Shown here one piece after another: positions 32,167 to 40,571 of a DNA stretch of 64,000 nt. The stretch lies in NCBI GenBank assembly GCA_044227325.1, contig JBGAFI010000002.1:124001-188000 (forward strand), in the 5' to 3' direction. Position numbers and translations under genes: made by a program. Within the stretch, counting starts at the first letter, position 1. The number at the start of each line of letters is the position of its first letter. The notes below the pieces were generated by a model. The model was not told where the DNA came from, made no database searches, and saw only the letters and a program-made list of their open reading frames with translations. This DNA comes from PFJX01 sp044227325. GTDB taxonomy: Bacteria > Pseudomonadota > Gammaproteobacteria > Burkholderiales > Thiobacillaceae.

Positions 32167-33273
32167 TCAGTTTTTCGCGCCGAGGGCGCGTGCCCTTTCG
32201 AGTCGGGTTTCCAGGTCGGCCGGGGTGGTGGTTTCGCCGCCGTTTTCCGGCAGCCAGCCGGCCAGATGCCGCAAGGTCAGGTCGGCGAGGGCGCCGATCC
32301 AGGACGGGCGGTCGTTGAGGGCCGGGATATGGCGGAATTCGCCGCCGCCGGCATTGAGAAAGGTCGCCTTGCCTTCGAGGGCGATCTCTTCCAGGGTTTC
32401 CAGGCAGTCCGCCACGAACCCCGGACAGACGATGTCCAGACGCTTGGTGCCGGCCTTGCCCAGTGCCTCCAGGGTCTTGTCGGTATAGGGTTGCAGCCAT
32501 TCCGCCTTGCCGAAGCGGGACTGGAAGGTGACGTGGTATTGCTGGTCTGAAAGCCCCAGGCTCCGTGCCAGAAGACGTCCGGTCTTGTGGCATTCGCAGT
32601 GATACGGGTCGCCCAGGTCCAGGGAACGGCGCGGCACGCCGTGGAAGCTCATGACCAGCACATCGGGCCGGCCGTTCCGCGCCCACTCCGCTTCGATGCT
32701 TTGGCGCAGCGCCGCAAGGTAGCCGGGATCGTCGTGGAAATGGCGCAGGGCGCGCACTTCCGGTGGATTGCGGGTATGCAGCAGGTTCTCCCAAACCGCG
32801 TCCAGCGCGGAACCGCCGCTGCTGGCCGCGTACTGGGGATAGAGCGGTACGACCAGGAGCCGGTCCACGCCCTGGGCTTTCATGGCCTGGATCTTTTCGG
32901 CGACGGAGGGGCTGCCGTAGCGCATGGCGTAGTCGACCAGGGGCGGCGCGGCCGTGCGGCGCGCCAGTTCCCCGGCGAGAAGCCGGCTCTGGCGTTCCGT
33001 GAAGTATTTCAGCGGCGAGCCTTCCTGGCGCCAGATGGCGGCGTACTTCTCCGCCGATTTCTTCGGCCGGGTGTTGAGGATGATGCCGTTCAGGATCAGC
33101 CACCAGACCGGCCGGGGAATTTCCACCACGCGCCGGTCCCACAGGAATTCCTTCAGGTAGGGGCGCACCGCTTGCGCGGTGGGGGCATCCGGCGTGCCCA
33201 GGTTGATGAGCAGGATGCCGACGCGGGCGGGCTGGTCATGGCGGAAGGCGGGTTCGGGCAGGTAAAAGGACAT
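32167..33273 (-). CDS. hemH: Ferrochelatase
   Basis: Ferrochelatase inserts Fe2+ into protoporphyrin IX, the last step of haem synthesis. The 368-residue protein has the family motifs VGILLINLGTPDAP, GSPLKYFTERQ, MRYGSPSV, VLVMSFHGVPRRSL with the active-site His, and DIVCPGFVADCLETLEEI. The ATG at 33273 (MSFYLPEP) was chosen; the frame stays open further upstream into the EamA gene but those residues are not family-like. It follows the EamA gene by seven bases on the same strand. Confidence 0.97.
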   Translation of the reverse strand: MSFYLPEPAFRHDQPARVGILLINLGTPDAPTAQAVRPYLKEFLWDRRVVEIPRPVWWLILNGIILNTRPKKSAEKYAAIWRQEGSPLKYFTERQSRLLAGELARRTAAPPLVDYAMRYGSPSVAEKIQAMKAQGVDRLLVVPLYPQYAASSGGSALDAVWENLLHTRNPPEVRALRHFHDDPGYLAALRQSIEAEWARNGRPDVLVMSFHGVPRRSLDLGDPYHCECHKTGRLLARSLGLSDQQYHVTFQSRFGKAEWLQPYTDKTLEALGKAGTKRLDIVCPGFVADCLETLEEIALEGKATFLNAGGGEFRHIPALNDRPSWIGALADLTLRHLAGWLPENGGETTTPADLETRLERARALGAKN

Positions 33274-33280
33274 GGCTTCT

Positions 33281-33715
33281 CTATCGTTTGAGTCCGAGGA
33301 CGACGACTCCGCCGGCGACCAGGGCGATGCCCAGCCATTCCCGCGGGCCGGGGCGCTCGCCCAGGAAGACGACGGCGAACACGGCGACAAGCACGACGCT
33401 GAGCTTGTCGATGGGGGCGACCTTGGAGGCCTCGCCGATCTGCAGGGCGCGGAAATAGCTGACCCAGGAGGCGCCGGTGGCGAGGGCGGACAGGGACAGG
33501 AACAGCCAGGTGTGGGCGGACAGGGTGGCTGGGTTGCTCCACTTGCCGGTGAACGCGACGAACAGGCCCAGGATGACCAGGATGATGGCGGTGCGGATCA
33601 GCGTGGCCAGATCCGAATCGACGCCCTGCAGGCCCAGCTTGGCGAAGATCGCGGTCATGGCCGCGAACACCGCGGACAGCAGCGCCCACTGGAACCAGCC
33701 CAGGGAGGTGCCCAT
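33281..33715 (-). CDS. EamA-family half-size membrane transporter
   Basis: A 144-residue protein with four or five membrane helices, equivalent to one EamA (DMT) repeat: FQWALLSAVFAAMTAIFAKLGL, TAIILVILGLFVAF, WLFLSLSALATGASWVSYFRAL, KLSVVLVAVFAVVFLGERP. It matches the short single-repeat EamA proteins, which probably dimerise. The substrate is unknown. It lies two bases after the Dyp peroxidase stop and seven before hemH on the same strand, so the three form one unit. Confidence 0.85.
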   Translation of the reverse strand: MGTSLGWFQWALLSAVFAAMTAIFAKLGLQGVDSDLATLIRTAIILVILGLFVAFTGKWSNPATLSAHTWLFLSLSALATGASWVSYFRALQIGEASKVAPIDKLSVVLVAVFAVVFLGERPGPREWLGIALVAGGVVVLGLKR

Positions 33716-33717
33716 CG

Positions 33718-34605
33718 CTACAGGCCCAGGGCGCGCAGATCGAGGCGGCCGTCGCGCAGGGGCGGGCACCAGAAGTAGCTGCCGGTCACCGGTTTGGTGT
33801 ACTGGAACAGCGCATCGACGATGCCGTCCTCCTGGCCGGTCATGCGCCGCAACTGGGCCTCGAAAGCTTGGGCGTCCTTGCCGAAGGAGAGAAACATCAA
33901 GCCCGCCTTGCCCGCTTCCGCCCAGGGCATGGAACGGCGCAGCACGAAGGCTTCCGGTTCGAAACTTTCCTGGGCGGTGCGCTTGACGTGGGCGCTTTCC
34001 GGCGCGTCGTCCAGCTCCTCGTTGTCGAACTTGCGGCGGCCCACCGAATTGTCCTGGTCGGTCGGCGACATGGCCTCGAAACGGTCCAGGTCGTGCACCC
34101 ATTGCTGCAGCGCGGCGATGCTCGAGCCGTCGCGGCCCTCGCCCTGGCCCTGGGCGAAGGCGGCGGCCAGGGCTTCCTCGCCCTGGGGGTTTTCCGTGCC
34201 GTCCTCGTAACCGGTCAGGTCCAGGCCGCCTTGGTAGCGGAAGGCCTCCTGATCCTGGATCGGGATCAGCGCGGGCGCGAGCAGATGCTTGATGCGGCGC
34301 GCCCGGTGCAACAACACGCCCTGGTCGCCGCCGCGCAGCCAGCACCACAGGGCGGCGGGGGTGGAAGGGACGGGCGCGGCGTCGGAGACGATTTCGGGAA
34401 AAGCGCCCAGGACCGGCAGGTGGACGTCCAGGGCTTCGATCAGCGGCAGTCCCAGGCCGACCACGGCGGACTCGCCGTCCACGTCGCCGCGCAGACGTTC
34501 GAGGGCGGCGCGCACGGCTTGCGGCGCGGCATCGGCGAGATTGAAGCGAAGATGGCGGGCGGCGGCGGGAATCGGCGCGAGGATGCCGGGCTGGTAGGGA
34601 AGCAC
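33718..34605 (-). CDS. Dyp-type haem peroxidase
   Basis: The 295-residue protein has the Dyp-peroxidase signature GYEDGTENP (GxxDG with the catalytic Asp) and the proximal haem His in the ESAHVKRTAQ segment, followed by FEPEAFVLRRSMPW. It resembles the cytosolic YfeX type, with no signal peptide. Such enzymes oxidise dyes or porphyrinogens with peroxide. Being next to hemH, a role with haem or porphyrin is a fair guess. GGAGACGTTCCC before the ATG is a good ribosome site. Confidence 0.93.
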   Translation of the reverse strand: MLPYQPGILAPIPAAARHLRFNLADAAPQAVRAALERLRGDVDGESAVVGLGLPLIEALDVHLPVLGAFPEIVSDAAPVPSTPAALWCWLRGGDQGVLLHRARRIKHLLAPALIPIQDQEAFRYQGGLDLTGYEDGTENPQGEEALAAAFAQGQGEGRDGSSIAALQQWVHDLDRFEAMSPTDQDNSVGRRKFDNEELDDAPESAHVKRTAQESFEPEAFVLRRSMPWAEAGKAGLMFLSFGKDAQAFEAQLRRMTGQEDGIVDALFQYTKPVTGSYFWCPPLRDGRLDLRALGL

Positions 34606-34644
34606 GGGAACGTCTCCTTGGAATCGTTGGGATGACGGAAGCCG

Positions 34645-35679
34645 TCAATGATAAGAGAGCGCGCTGGAAAGCAGGCGGGCGGTGATGTCGACGATGGGGA
34701 TGACCCGTTCGTAGGCCATGCGGGTGGGGCCGATGACGCCCAGGGTGCCCACCACCTCGCCGTTCGCCTCGTAGGGGGCGGAGATGACGCTGCACTCGTC
34801 CAGGGAGGCGACGCCGGATTCGGCGCCGATGAAGAGCTGCACGCCGTTCGCGCTGTGGCTCACGTCCAGCAGTTGCATGAGTTCGGTGCGTTGTTCGAAC
34901 AGGCCGAACAGCTCGCGCAGGCGCGCCATGTTCGCGGACAGTTCCGGCGCGCCGAGCAGATTGCGTTCGCCGGACAGCACGTATTCCTTGCCGACGCCGC
35001 TGAAGGCGTCGGTACCGGCGGCCACCACCATTTCCATGAGCTGGCTGATGTCCGACTTGATCGCGGCCAGCTCCTCGGCCAGGCGCGGCTGCACCTGCTC
35101 GAAGGACAAGCCGGCGAAATGGGCGTTGAAGTAGTTCGCGGCGCGCACCAGCTGGTTCGGGTCGTAAGTCTGGTCGGTGACGATGACCCGGTTCTGCACC
35201 TCGCCCTCGGCGGTGACCATGATGAGCAGGATGCGCTTGTCCGACAGGCTCAGGAACTCGATCTGGCGCAGTCCCAGATTGCGCCGCTTGGGAATCAGCA
35301 CCACGCCGGCGTAGGTGGTCAGTTCCGCCAGCAGGTGGGACGCGGCGCTGACCAGGCGTTGCGGATCGTTGGGCGCCAGGGTGGTTTCCATCTGGCGCAC
35401 CTCGCCCTGGGCCAGGGGCTTCACCGTCAACAGGGTGTCGACGAACAGCCGGTAGCCGCGCGGCGTGGGAATGCGGCCGGCGGAAGTGTGGGGGCTGACG
35501 ATGAAGCCGCCTTCCTCCAGGTCCGACATGATGTTGCGGATGGAGGCCGGCGACAGGTTGAGGTCGGTGTACTTGGACAGGGTGCGCGAGCCGACCGGCT
35601 GGCCATCCTCGATGTAGCGTTCGACGAGGAACTTGAGCAGAAGCCGGGCACGATCGTTGAGTTGGTGATCTTTGCGCAT
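34645..35679 (-). CDS. hrcA: Heat-inducible transcription repressor HrcA
   Basis: HrcA represses chaperone genes by binding CIRCE elements. The 344-residue protein has the N-terminal winged helix (LNDRARLLLKFLVERYIEDGQPVGSRTL, LSPASIRNIMSDLEEGGFI, SAGRIPT) and the family C-terminal segment ending GPTRMAYERVIPIVDITARLL. It is divergent from nadK with 38 bases between the starts, as in many Betaproteobacteria. I see no CIRCE element in this gap, so HrcA targets must lie outside the window; htpG here has a sigma-32 promoter instead. Confidence 0.97.
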   Translation of the reverse strand: MRKDHQLNDRARLLLKFLVERYIEDGQPVGSRTLSKYTDLNLSPASIRNIMSDLEEGGFIVSPHTSAGRIPTPRGYRLFVDTLLTVKPLAQGEVRQMETTLAPNDPQRLVSAASHLLAELTTYAGVVLIPKRRNLGLRQIEFLSLSDKRILLIMVTAEGEVQNRVIVTDQTYDPNQLVRAANYFNAHFAGLSFEQVQPRLAEELAAIKSDISQLMEMVVAAGTDAFSGVGKEYVLSGERNLLGAPELSANMARLRELFGLFEQRTELMQLLDVSHSANGVQLFIGAESGVASLDECSVISAPYEANGEVVGTLGVIGPTRMAYERVIPIVDITARLLSSALSYH

Positions 35680-35717
35680 GGGAAGTAAACCTGAGTGGGC
35701 AGCTATAATTTCACGCC

Positions 35718-36590
35718 ATGAAAGCCGATTTCAAGACCATCGCGCTGGTGGGCAAATTCAACAGTCCCGCCTGCACAGGTTCCCTGCTGCGCCTGGCCGA
35801 TTATTTGCGGCGGCGCGGCCATGGCGTGATGCTCACGGCCCACACCGCCGATACCTGCGAAATCCACGATTACCCGGTCGCCACTTTGAAGGAAATCGGC
35901 GGCCATGTGGATCTCGCCATCGTCATGGGCGGCGACGGCACCCTGCTCAACATCGCGCGCAGCCTGGTGGACAACCGGGTGCCTTTGATCGGCGTCAACC
36001 AGGGGCGTCTGGGTTTCCTCGCCGACGTGTCCATCGACACCATGTTCTCCACCCTGGACGACATGCTCTCCGGCCAGTATGTGGTGGAAGACCGCATCAT
36101 GCTGGAAGCCAGCGTGGAGCGGCACGAGGATGTGCTGATCGCCTCCTACGCCTTCAACGACGTGGTGGTGAGCAAGAGCACCATGGGGCGGCTGATCGAA
36201 TTCGAGGTCTACATCGACAACCAGTTCGTCTACAGCCAGCGCGCCGACGGTCTGGTGGTGGCGTCCCCCACTGGTTCCACCGCCTACGCGCTTTCCTCCG
36301 GCGGGCCCATCCTGCATCCGACCCTGGAAGCGGTGGTCATGGTGCCCATCTGCCCGCATACCCTGTCGGCCCGGCCCATCGCGGTGAACAGCCGCTCCGA
36401 GATCGAGATCAATCTGATCCATGCCAGCGATGCCCGCGTCCATTTCGATGGCCAACTCCATTCCGACCTCCAGATCGGCGACCGGGTGGTGATCCGCCGT
36501 GCCGGCAACAGCGTGCGCCTGCTGCATCCGGAAGGCCACAACTATTACGATACCCTCAGGCAGAAACTGCACTGGGGGGAGAAGCTGTGA
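35718..36590 (+). CDS. nadK: NAD kinase
   Basis: NAD kinase makes NADP from NAD and ATP. The 290-residue protein has the GGDGTLL motif (VMGGDGTLLNIAR), NQGRLGFLADV, a YAFNDVVVSK NE/D block and SPTGSTAYALSSGGPI, all diagnostic. The ATG at 35718 lies only eight bases after a TATAAT (35704-35709), with no clear ribosome site, so the message may be nearly leaderless or start further upstream. It is divergent from hrcA and precedes recN. Confidence 0.97.
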   Translation: MKADFKTIALVGKFNSPACTGSLLRLADYLRRRGHGVMLTAHTADTCEIHDYPVATLKEIGGHVDLAIVMGGDGTLLNIARSLVDNRVPLIGVNQGRLGFLADVSIDTMFSTLDDMLSGQYVVEDRIMLEASVERHEDVLIASYAFNDVVVSKSTMGRLIEFEVYIDNQFVYSQRADGLVVASPTGSTAYALSSGGPILHPTLEAVVMVPICPHTLSARPIAVNSRSEIEINLIHASDARVHFDGQLHSDLQIGDRVVIRRAGNSVRLLHPEGHNYYDTLRQKLHWGEKL

Positions 36591-36627
36591 GGCGCGCGGG
36601 ACCGGGGGTGGAAGAACAGCGGGCCCG

Positions 36628-36681
36628 GCGCGGCTCCGCTTATGCCCGCTTCATGCGCGGCTCCGCTTATTCCCGCTTCAT
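36628..36681. repeat. 27-bp tandem duplication between nadK and recN
   Basis: Two exactly abutting 27-bp copies (36628-36654 and 36655-36681) beginning GCGCGGCTCCGCTTAT differ at one base (G at 36644, T at 36671). It lies 38 bases after nadK and 34 bases before the recN ATG. Confidence 0.85.
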
Positions 36682-36714
36682 TATTCCTCGTCACTCGTAC
36701 CCGGCCTTCTGACC

Positions 36715-38370
36715 ATGCTGTTGTCCCTGTCCATCGCCGATTTCGTCCTGGTGGAACGCCTGGACCTGGATTTCCAGCCGGGTTTCGCGGTGCTGACCGG
36801 CGAGACCGGCGCCGGCAAGTCCATCCTGCTGGGCGCCCTCTCCCTGGTGCTGGGGGAGCGGGCCGACGCCGGCGTGGTGCGGGAAGGCGCGTCCCGGGCC
36901 GAGGTGTCCGCCGAGTTCGCCGTGGACCGGGTACCCGGCCTGATCGCCTGGCTCGAGGAAAACGACCTGGCGGGCGAGGAGGGCGTTCTACTGCTGCGCC
37001 GGGTGATCGAGGCCGGCGGCCGTTCCCGCGCCTTCGTCAACGGCCGCCCCGCCACCGCCCAGCAACTCAAGGAGGCGGGCGAATTCCTGGTGGACATCCA
37101 TGGCCAGCATGCCCATTACTCCCTGCTCAAGCTCGCCGAGCAGCGCCGCCTGCTGGACGAATACGGCGCCGGCAGCGCGCTCGCGGCCGACGCCGCGCGG
37201 ACTTTCCGCGCCTGGCGCGAACTGACGGCCCGGCGCGAGTCGGCCGAATCGCATGCCGGCGAGCAGGACGCGGAACGGGAAGGCCTGGGCTGGGCGGAAC
37301 AGGAACTGGCCGCCCTGGAGTTCACCCCCGAGGGCTGGCAGGCCTTGCAGGAAGCGCATCGCCGCCTGGCCCACGCCGCCGATCTGGTGGCCGGCGCCCG
37401 CGCCGCCGGCGAGACATTGGATGCGGACGAAACCGGCGTGCTGCACCGGCTGCGCGGTTTGCGCGCGAATCTCGCCGAGTTGGCCGGCATCGATCCGGCC
37501 CTGGCCGAGCCCCTGTCCCTCCTGGAAAGCGCGACGGAGAGCCTGCACGAGGCGGAGCGGGAGCTGGGCCGCTACGCGGACCGGGTGGAGCTGGACCCGG
37601 AAGCGCTGGACCAGGCCGAGACGCGGCTGGCCGCCGTGCAAGCCGCCGCGCGCAAGTTCCGCATCCGGCCCGAGGAGATACCCGAGCATCTCGCCGCGAC
37701 CCGCGCGCGTCTCGCCGAGCTGGGCGCGACGGCCGATATCGCGGCCCTGGCCAAGGCCGAGGCGGAAGCGGAAGCCGCCTACCGGCGCGTCGCCGAAGCC
37801 CTTTCCAAGAAGCGCGCCAAGGCGGCGGCCTCGCTGGCCAAGGCGGTGACTTCGGCCATGCAGCAACTGGCCATGCAGGGCGGCAGATTCCAGGTGGAAC
37901 TGGTGCCCGGCGCGCCCGCGGCCCATGGCCTGGAGGAAGTGGAATTCCGCGTCTCCCCCCATGCCGGCCAGGCGGTCAAACCCCTGGCGAAGACCGCCTC
38001 GGGCGGCGAGCTGTCCCGCATCGGCCTGGCCTTGCAGACCGTGCTGTCCGGCGTTTCCGGCGCGGAAACACTGGTGTTCGACGAGGTGGACGCGGGCATC
38101 GGTGGCGGCGTCGCCGAGATCGTCGGCCGCATGCTCGCGGATCTGGGAAGCGGACGGCAGGTGTTGTGCGTGACCCATCTGCCCCAGGTGGCGGCGCGGG
38201 CGGGCCGGCATTACCGGGTCAGCAAGGAAACCCGGGCGGGCAAGGCGGTCTCGGCGGTGGCGCCACTGGAGAACGACGCGCGAATCGCGGAACTGGCCCG
38301 CATGCTGGGGGGGGTGACGATCACCGAGGCCACGCGCGCGCACGCGGCGGAGATGTTGGGCAACGCCTGA
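36715..38370 (+). CDS. recN: DNA repair protein RecN
   Basis: RecN is an SMC-like ATPase that helps tether ends in double-strand break repair. The 551-residue protein has Walker A GETGAGKS, the FVNGRPATAQQLKEAGEFLVDIHGQHAHYSLL block, a central coiled coil (~150-360), the SGGELSRI signature and Walker B LVFDEVDAGIGG followed by VTHLPQVA. ATG at 36715 gives the normal N-terminus MLLSLSIADFVLVERL. No SOS box (CTGT-N8-ACAG) is visible in the 124-base spacer, unlike E. coli recN. Confidence 0.97.
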   Translation: MLLSLSIADFVLVERLDLDFQPGFAVLTGETGAGKSILLGALSLVLGERADAGVVREGASRAEVSAEFAVDRVPGLIAWLEENDLAGEEGVLLLRRVIEAGGRSRAFVNGRPATAQQLKEAGEFLVDIHGQHAHYSLLKLAEQRRLLDEYGAGSALAADAARTFRAWRELTARRESAESHAGEQDAEREGLGWAEQELAALEFTPEGWQALQEAHRRLAHAADLVAGARAAGETLDADETGVLHRLRGLRANLAELAGIDPALAEPLSLLESATESLHEAERELGRYADRVELDPEALDQAETRLAAVQAAARKFRIRPEEIPEHLAATRARLAELGATADIAALAKAEAEAEAAYRRVAEALSKKRAKAAASLAKAVTSAMQQLAMQGGRFQVELVPGAPAAHGLEEVEFRVSPHAGQAVKPLAKTASGGELSRIGLALQTVLSGVSGAETLVFDEVDAGIGGGVAEIVGRMLADLGSGRQVLCVTHLPQVAARAGRHYRVSKETRAGKAVSAVAPLENDARIAELARMLGGVTITEATRAHAAEMLGNA

Positions 38371-38389
38371 GCCGGGCGCCGCGGGGTAT

Positions 38390-38821
38390 TCAGTTTTTCG
38401 AGCGGTTCGGGCAGTTTTCCTTGACGCACTCCACATACAGATGCAGCGCGTGTTCCGCCAGCTTGTAGCCCCGCTCGGCGGCGATGGCGTTCTGTAGCCG
38501 TTCGATTTCCGGGTTGTAGAACTCTTCCACCTTGCCGCATTGCAGACACAGCAGATGGTCGTGGTGGCCGCCCCGGTTGAGTTCGTAGACCGCCTTGTCG
38601 TTGTCGAAATGGTGGCGGATGAGCAGGCCGGCATGCTCGAACTGGGTCAATACCCGGTAGACCGTGGCCAGGCCCACATCGATGTGTTCCGCGATCAACA
38701 GCCGGTACACCTCCTCCGCGGTGAGATGGCGCTGATCTGTCTGCTCGAACAGATTCAGAATCTTGAGGCGGGGGCCGGTCACTTTGAGGCCCATGGTTTT
38801 CAGCTGGTCGGTGTGCGCCAT
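38390..38821 (-). CDS. fur: Ferric uptake regulator Fur
   Basis: A 143-residue Fur repressor. It has the winged helix (GLKVTGPRLKILNLFEQTDQRHLTAEEVYRLL), the metal-binding HHFDNDKAVYELN and HHDHLLCLQCGKVEEF region, and a C-terminal CVKENC pair. With Fe2+ it represses iron-uptake genes. It is convergent with recN and divergent from bamE with 81 bases between the starts, the standard betaproteobacterial arrangement. No clear Fur box is seen in that gap. Confidence 0.97.
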   Translation of the reverse strand: MAHTDQLKTMGLKVTGPRLKILNLFEQTDQRHLTAEEVYRLLIAEHIDVGLATVYRVLTQFEHAGLLIRHHFDNDKAVYELNRGGHHDHLLCLQCGKVEEFYNPEIERLQNAIAAERGYKLAEHALHLYVECVKENCPNRSKN

Positions 38822-38902
38822 TGTGAGCGAGCGTATGTCGAGGGATGGAGTTGCGCGCTATCATAACGCGCCTCCGACTCCTCAGGCCCCGCGCCCGACT
38901 CT

Positions 38903-39319
38903 ATGCGTCTTATCACCAAGCTGTATCGAACCATTCCCTTGGCTGCTTTTTTCCTGCTGGCGGGGTGCGGAAGCTGGTCCAATCCCATCGATCGGATTTC
39001 CCCTTACCGCATCGATATCCAGCAGGGCAATTCGGTCACCCAGGACATGCTGGACAAGCTCAAGCCCGGCATGACGCCGTCCCAGGTGCGCTTCATCCTG
39101 GGAACGCCCCTGGTGGTGGACCCCTTCCACAAGGATCGCTGGGATTACGTCTATCGTCTCGAGCGGGACGGCAAGCTGGTGGAGCATCGCCGCATCGCCG
39201 TGATTTTCCAAAACGACAAGCTCAAGGGCCTGGAAGGCGATGTGGCGGCGGCCGCCGCCAAGCCCGCCGCGAGCCAGGAGCCGGCTGCGCCGGCCAAGCA
39301 AGAGGAAGAGAAGAAGTGA
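38903..39319 (+). CDS. bamE: Outer membrane assembly lipoprotein BamE
   Basis: A 138-residue lipoprotein of the BAM complex that inserts outer-membrane barrels. It has a signal peptide with lipobox LLAGC, the conserved IDIQQGN and LKPGMTPSQVRFILGTPLV segments and the WDYVYRLERDGK block of the SmpA/OmlA family. The C-terminus has an Ala/Pro/Glu tail. The stop overlaps the GTG start of dapB (GTGA). Confidence 0.95.
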   Translation: MRLITKLYRTIPLAAFFLLAGCGSWSNPIDRISPYRIDIQQGNSVTQDMLDKLKPGMTPSQVRFILGTPLVVDPFHKDRWDYVYRLERDGKLVEHRRIAVIFQNDKLKGLEGDVAAAAAKPAASQEPAAPAKQEEEKK

Positions 39320-40116
39320 TCAAGGTCGTGATCGCCGGCGCGTCCGGCCGCATGGGGAAGACTTTGCTCGAGGCGGTGGCCGGCGCATCGGACATGCGCC
39401 TGCACGGGGCGCTGGAGCGGTCGGGCAGCCCCTTGCTGGGCAAGGATGCCGGCGAGCTGATCGGCGCATCCCTGGGCGCGAAGCTGAGCGACGATATCGC
39501 CGCCGCGCTGGACGGCGCGGATGTGCTGATCGATTTCACCCGCCCGGAGGCGACCCTGCGTCATCTCCAGATCTGCCGGGACAAGGGCGTGGCCCTGGTG
39601 ATCGGCACCACCGGTTTCGACGCGGACGGCAAGGCGGCCATCGCCGCGGCGGGCGAGACCGTGCCCGTGGTGTTCGCGCCCAACATGAGCGTGGGCGTCA
39701 ACCTGGCCCTGCGCCTGCTGGACATGGCCGCCCGCGTGCTCAACGAAGGCTTCGATATCGAGATCGTCGAGGCCCACCACCGCCACAAGGTGGATGCGCC
39801 TTCCGGTACCGCGCTGCGCATGGGCGAGGTGGTCGCCGCCGCCCTGGGGCGCGATCTGAAGTCCTGCGCGATCTACGGCCGCGAGGGCGTGACAGGCGAG
39901 CGCGAGGCTTCCACCATCGGCTTTTCAACCCTGCGCGGGGGCGACATCGTCGGCGATCACACGGTCATGTTCGCCGGTGTGGGCGAGCGCCTGGAAATCA
40001 CCCACAAGGCCAGCAGCCGCATGACCTTCGCCCTTGGCGCCCTGCGCGCGGCGCGCTTCCTGGCCGGGAAGTCGAGCGGCCTGTTCGACATGCAAGATGT
40101 GCTCGGGCTGAAGTGA
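39316..40116 (+). CDS. dapB: 4-hydroxy-tetrahydrodipicolinate reductase
   Basis: DapB reduces the dipicolinate intermediate in lysine and diaminopimelate synthesis. The 266-residue protein starts with the NAD(P)-binding VIAGASGRMGKTLLEAV, then FTRPEATLRHL, GTTGFDADGK, and the substrate-binding EAHHRHKVDAPSGTALRMGE motif with the catalytic His and Lys. The start is GTG, overlapping the bamE stop by four bases. It is followed by a gene that overlaps its own stop in the same way. Confidence 0.97.
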   Translation: MIKVVIAGASGRMGKTLLEAVAGASDMRLHGALERSGSPLLGKDAGELIGASLGAKLSDDIAAALDGADVLIDFTRPEATLRHLQICRDKGVALVIGTTGFDADGKAAIAAAGETVPVVFAPNMSVGVNLALRLLDMAARVLNEGFDIEIVEAHHRHKVDAPSGTALRMGEVVAAALGRDLKSCAIYGREGVTGEREASTIGFSTLRGGDIVGDHTVMFAGVGERLEITHKASSRMTFALGALRAARFLAGKSSGLFDMQDVLGLK

Positions 40117-40571
40117 CGGGGCGGTTCCGGTTTCCCGCTTTCCGCGCTTCCAATTGGCGCGGCGTGCAAATTCTTCTGGTGCTGTGCCTGTTCATGCCGT
40201 GCGTGGCTGTCCAGGCGGTGGAAATCGTCGCCCACCGGGGTGTGGCCGTGAATTCCCTTTCCCTCGCTTCGGCGCGGGCCATATTCGGCATGCGCCAGGT
40301 CAAGTGGCCCGACGGAACGCCCATCCGCGTCTTCGTGCTGCCCGATGACAATGCGGCCCATGGCGCGTTCTGCAAAGAGCGGCTGAATCTTTTTCCCTAT
40401 CAACTCCGTCAGTCCTGGGACCGCCTGGTCTATTCCGGCATCGCCCAGGCGCCCAGCGAGGTTTCCAGCGAAGAGGAACTCATGAGCAAGGTGGCCGCCA
40501 CACCGGGCGCCATCGGCTACGTCAGGAAGGTAAAAAACAATGATCCGGTCAAAATCATCAATATCGAGTAA
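40113..40571 (+). CDS. PstS-like periplasmic protein, short
   Basis: A ~152-residue protein with a signal peptide (VQILLVLCLFMPCVAVQA) followed by VEIVAHRGVAVNSLSLASARAIFGMRQVKWPDGTPIRVFVLPD, a pattern of the phosphate-binding PstS-like family (short, single-domain form). The ending GAIGYVRKVKNNDPVKII fits too. The start is taken as GTG at 40113, overlapping the dapB stop (GTGA); no ATG fits a signal peptide. It overlaps the next gene by 32 bases. Such short proteins are often encoded with an outer-membrane barrel and a c-di-GMP enzyme, as here. Ligand unknown. Confidence 0.7.
   Translation: MTGRFRFPAFRASNWRGVQILLVLCLFMPCVAVQAVEIVAHRGVAVNSLSLASARAIFGMRQVKWPDGTPIRVFVLPDDNAAHGAFCKERLNLFPYQLRQSWDRLVYSGIAQAPSEVSSEEELMSKVAATPGAIGYVRKVKNNDPVKIINIE

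Noticed and set aside
35704..35709. TATAAT before nadK as a firm promoter
   Set aside because: There is no acceptable -35 at 16-18 bases upstream and the ATG is only eight bases after it. A leaderless start is possible, but one hexamer is not enough.
35680..35717. CIRCE element between hrcA and nadK
   Set aside because: The 38-base gap has no TTAGCACTC/GAGTGCTAA halves.
36591..36714. SOS box before recN
   Set aside because: I searched for CTGT-N8-ACAG in the spacer and found none.
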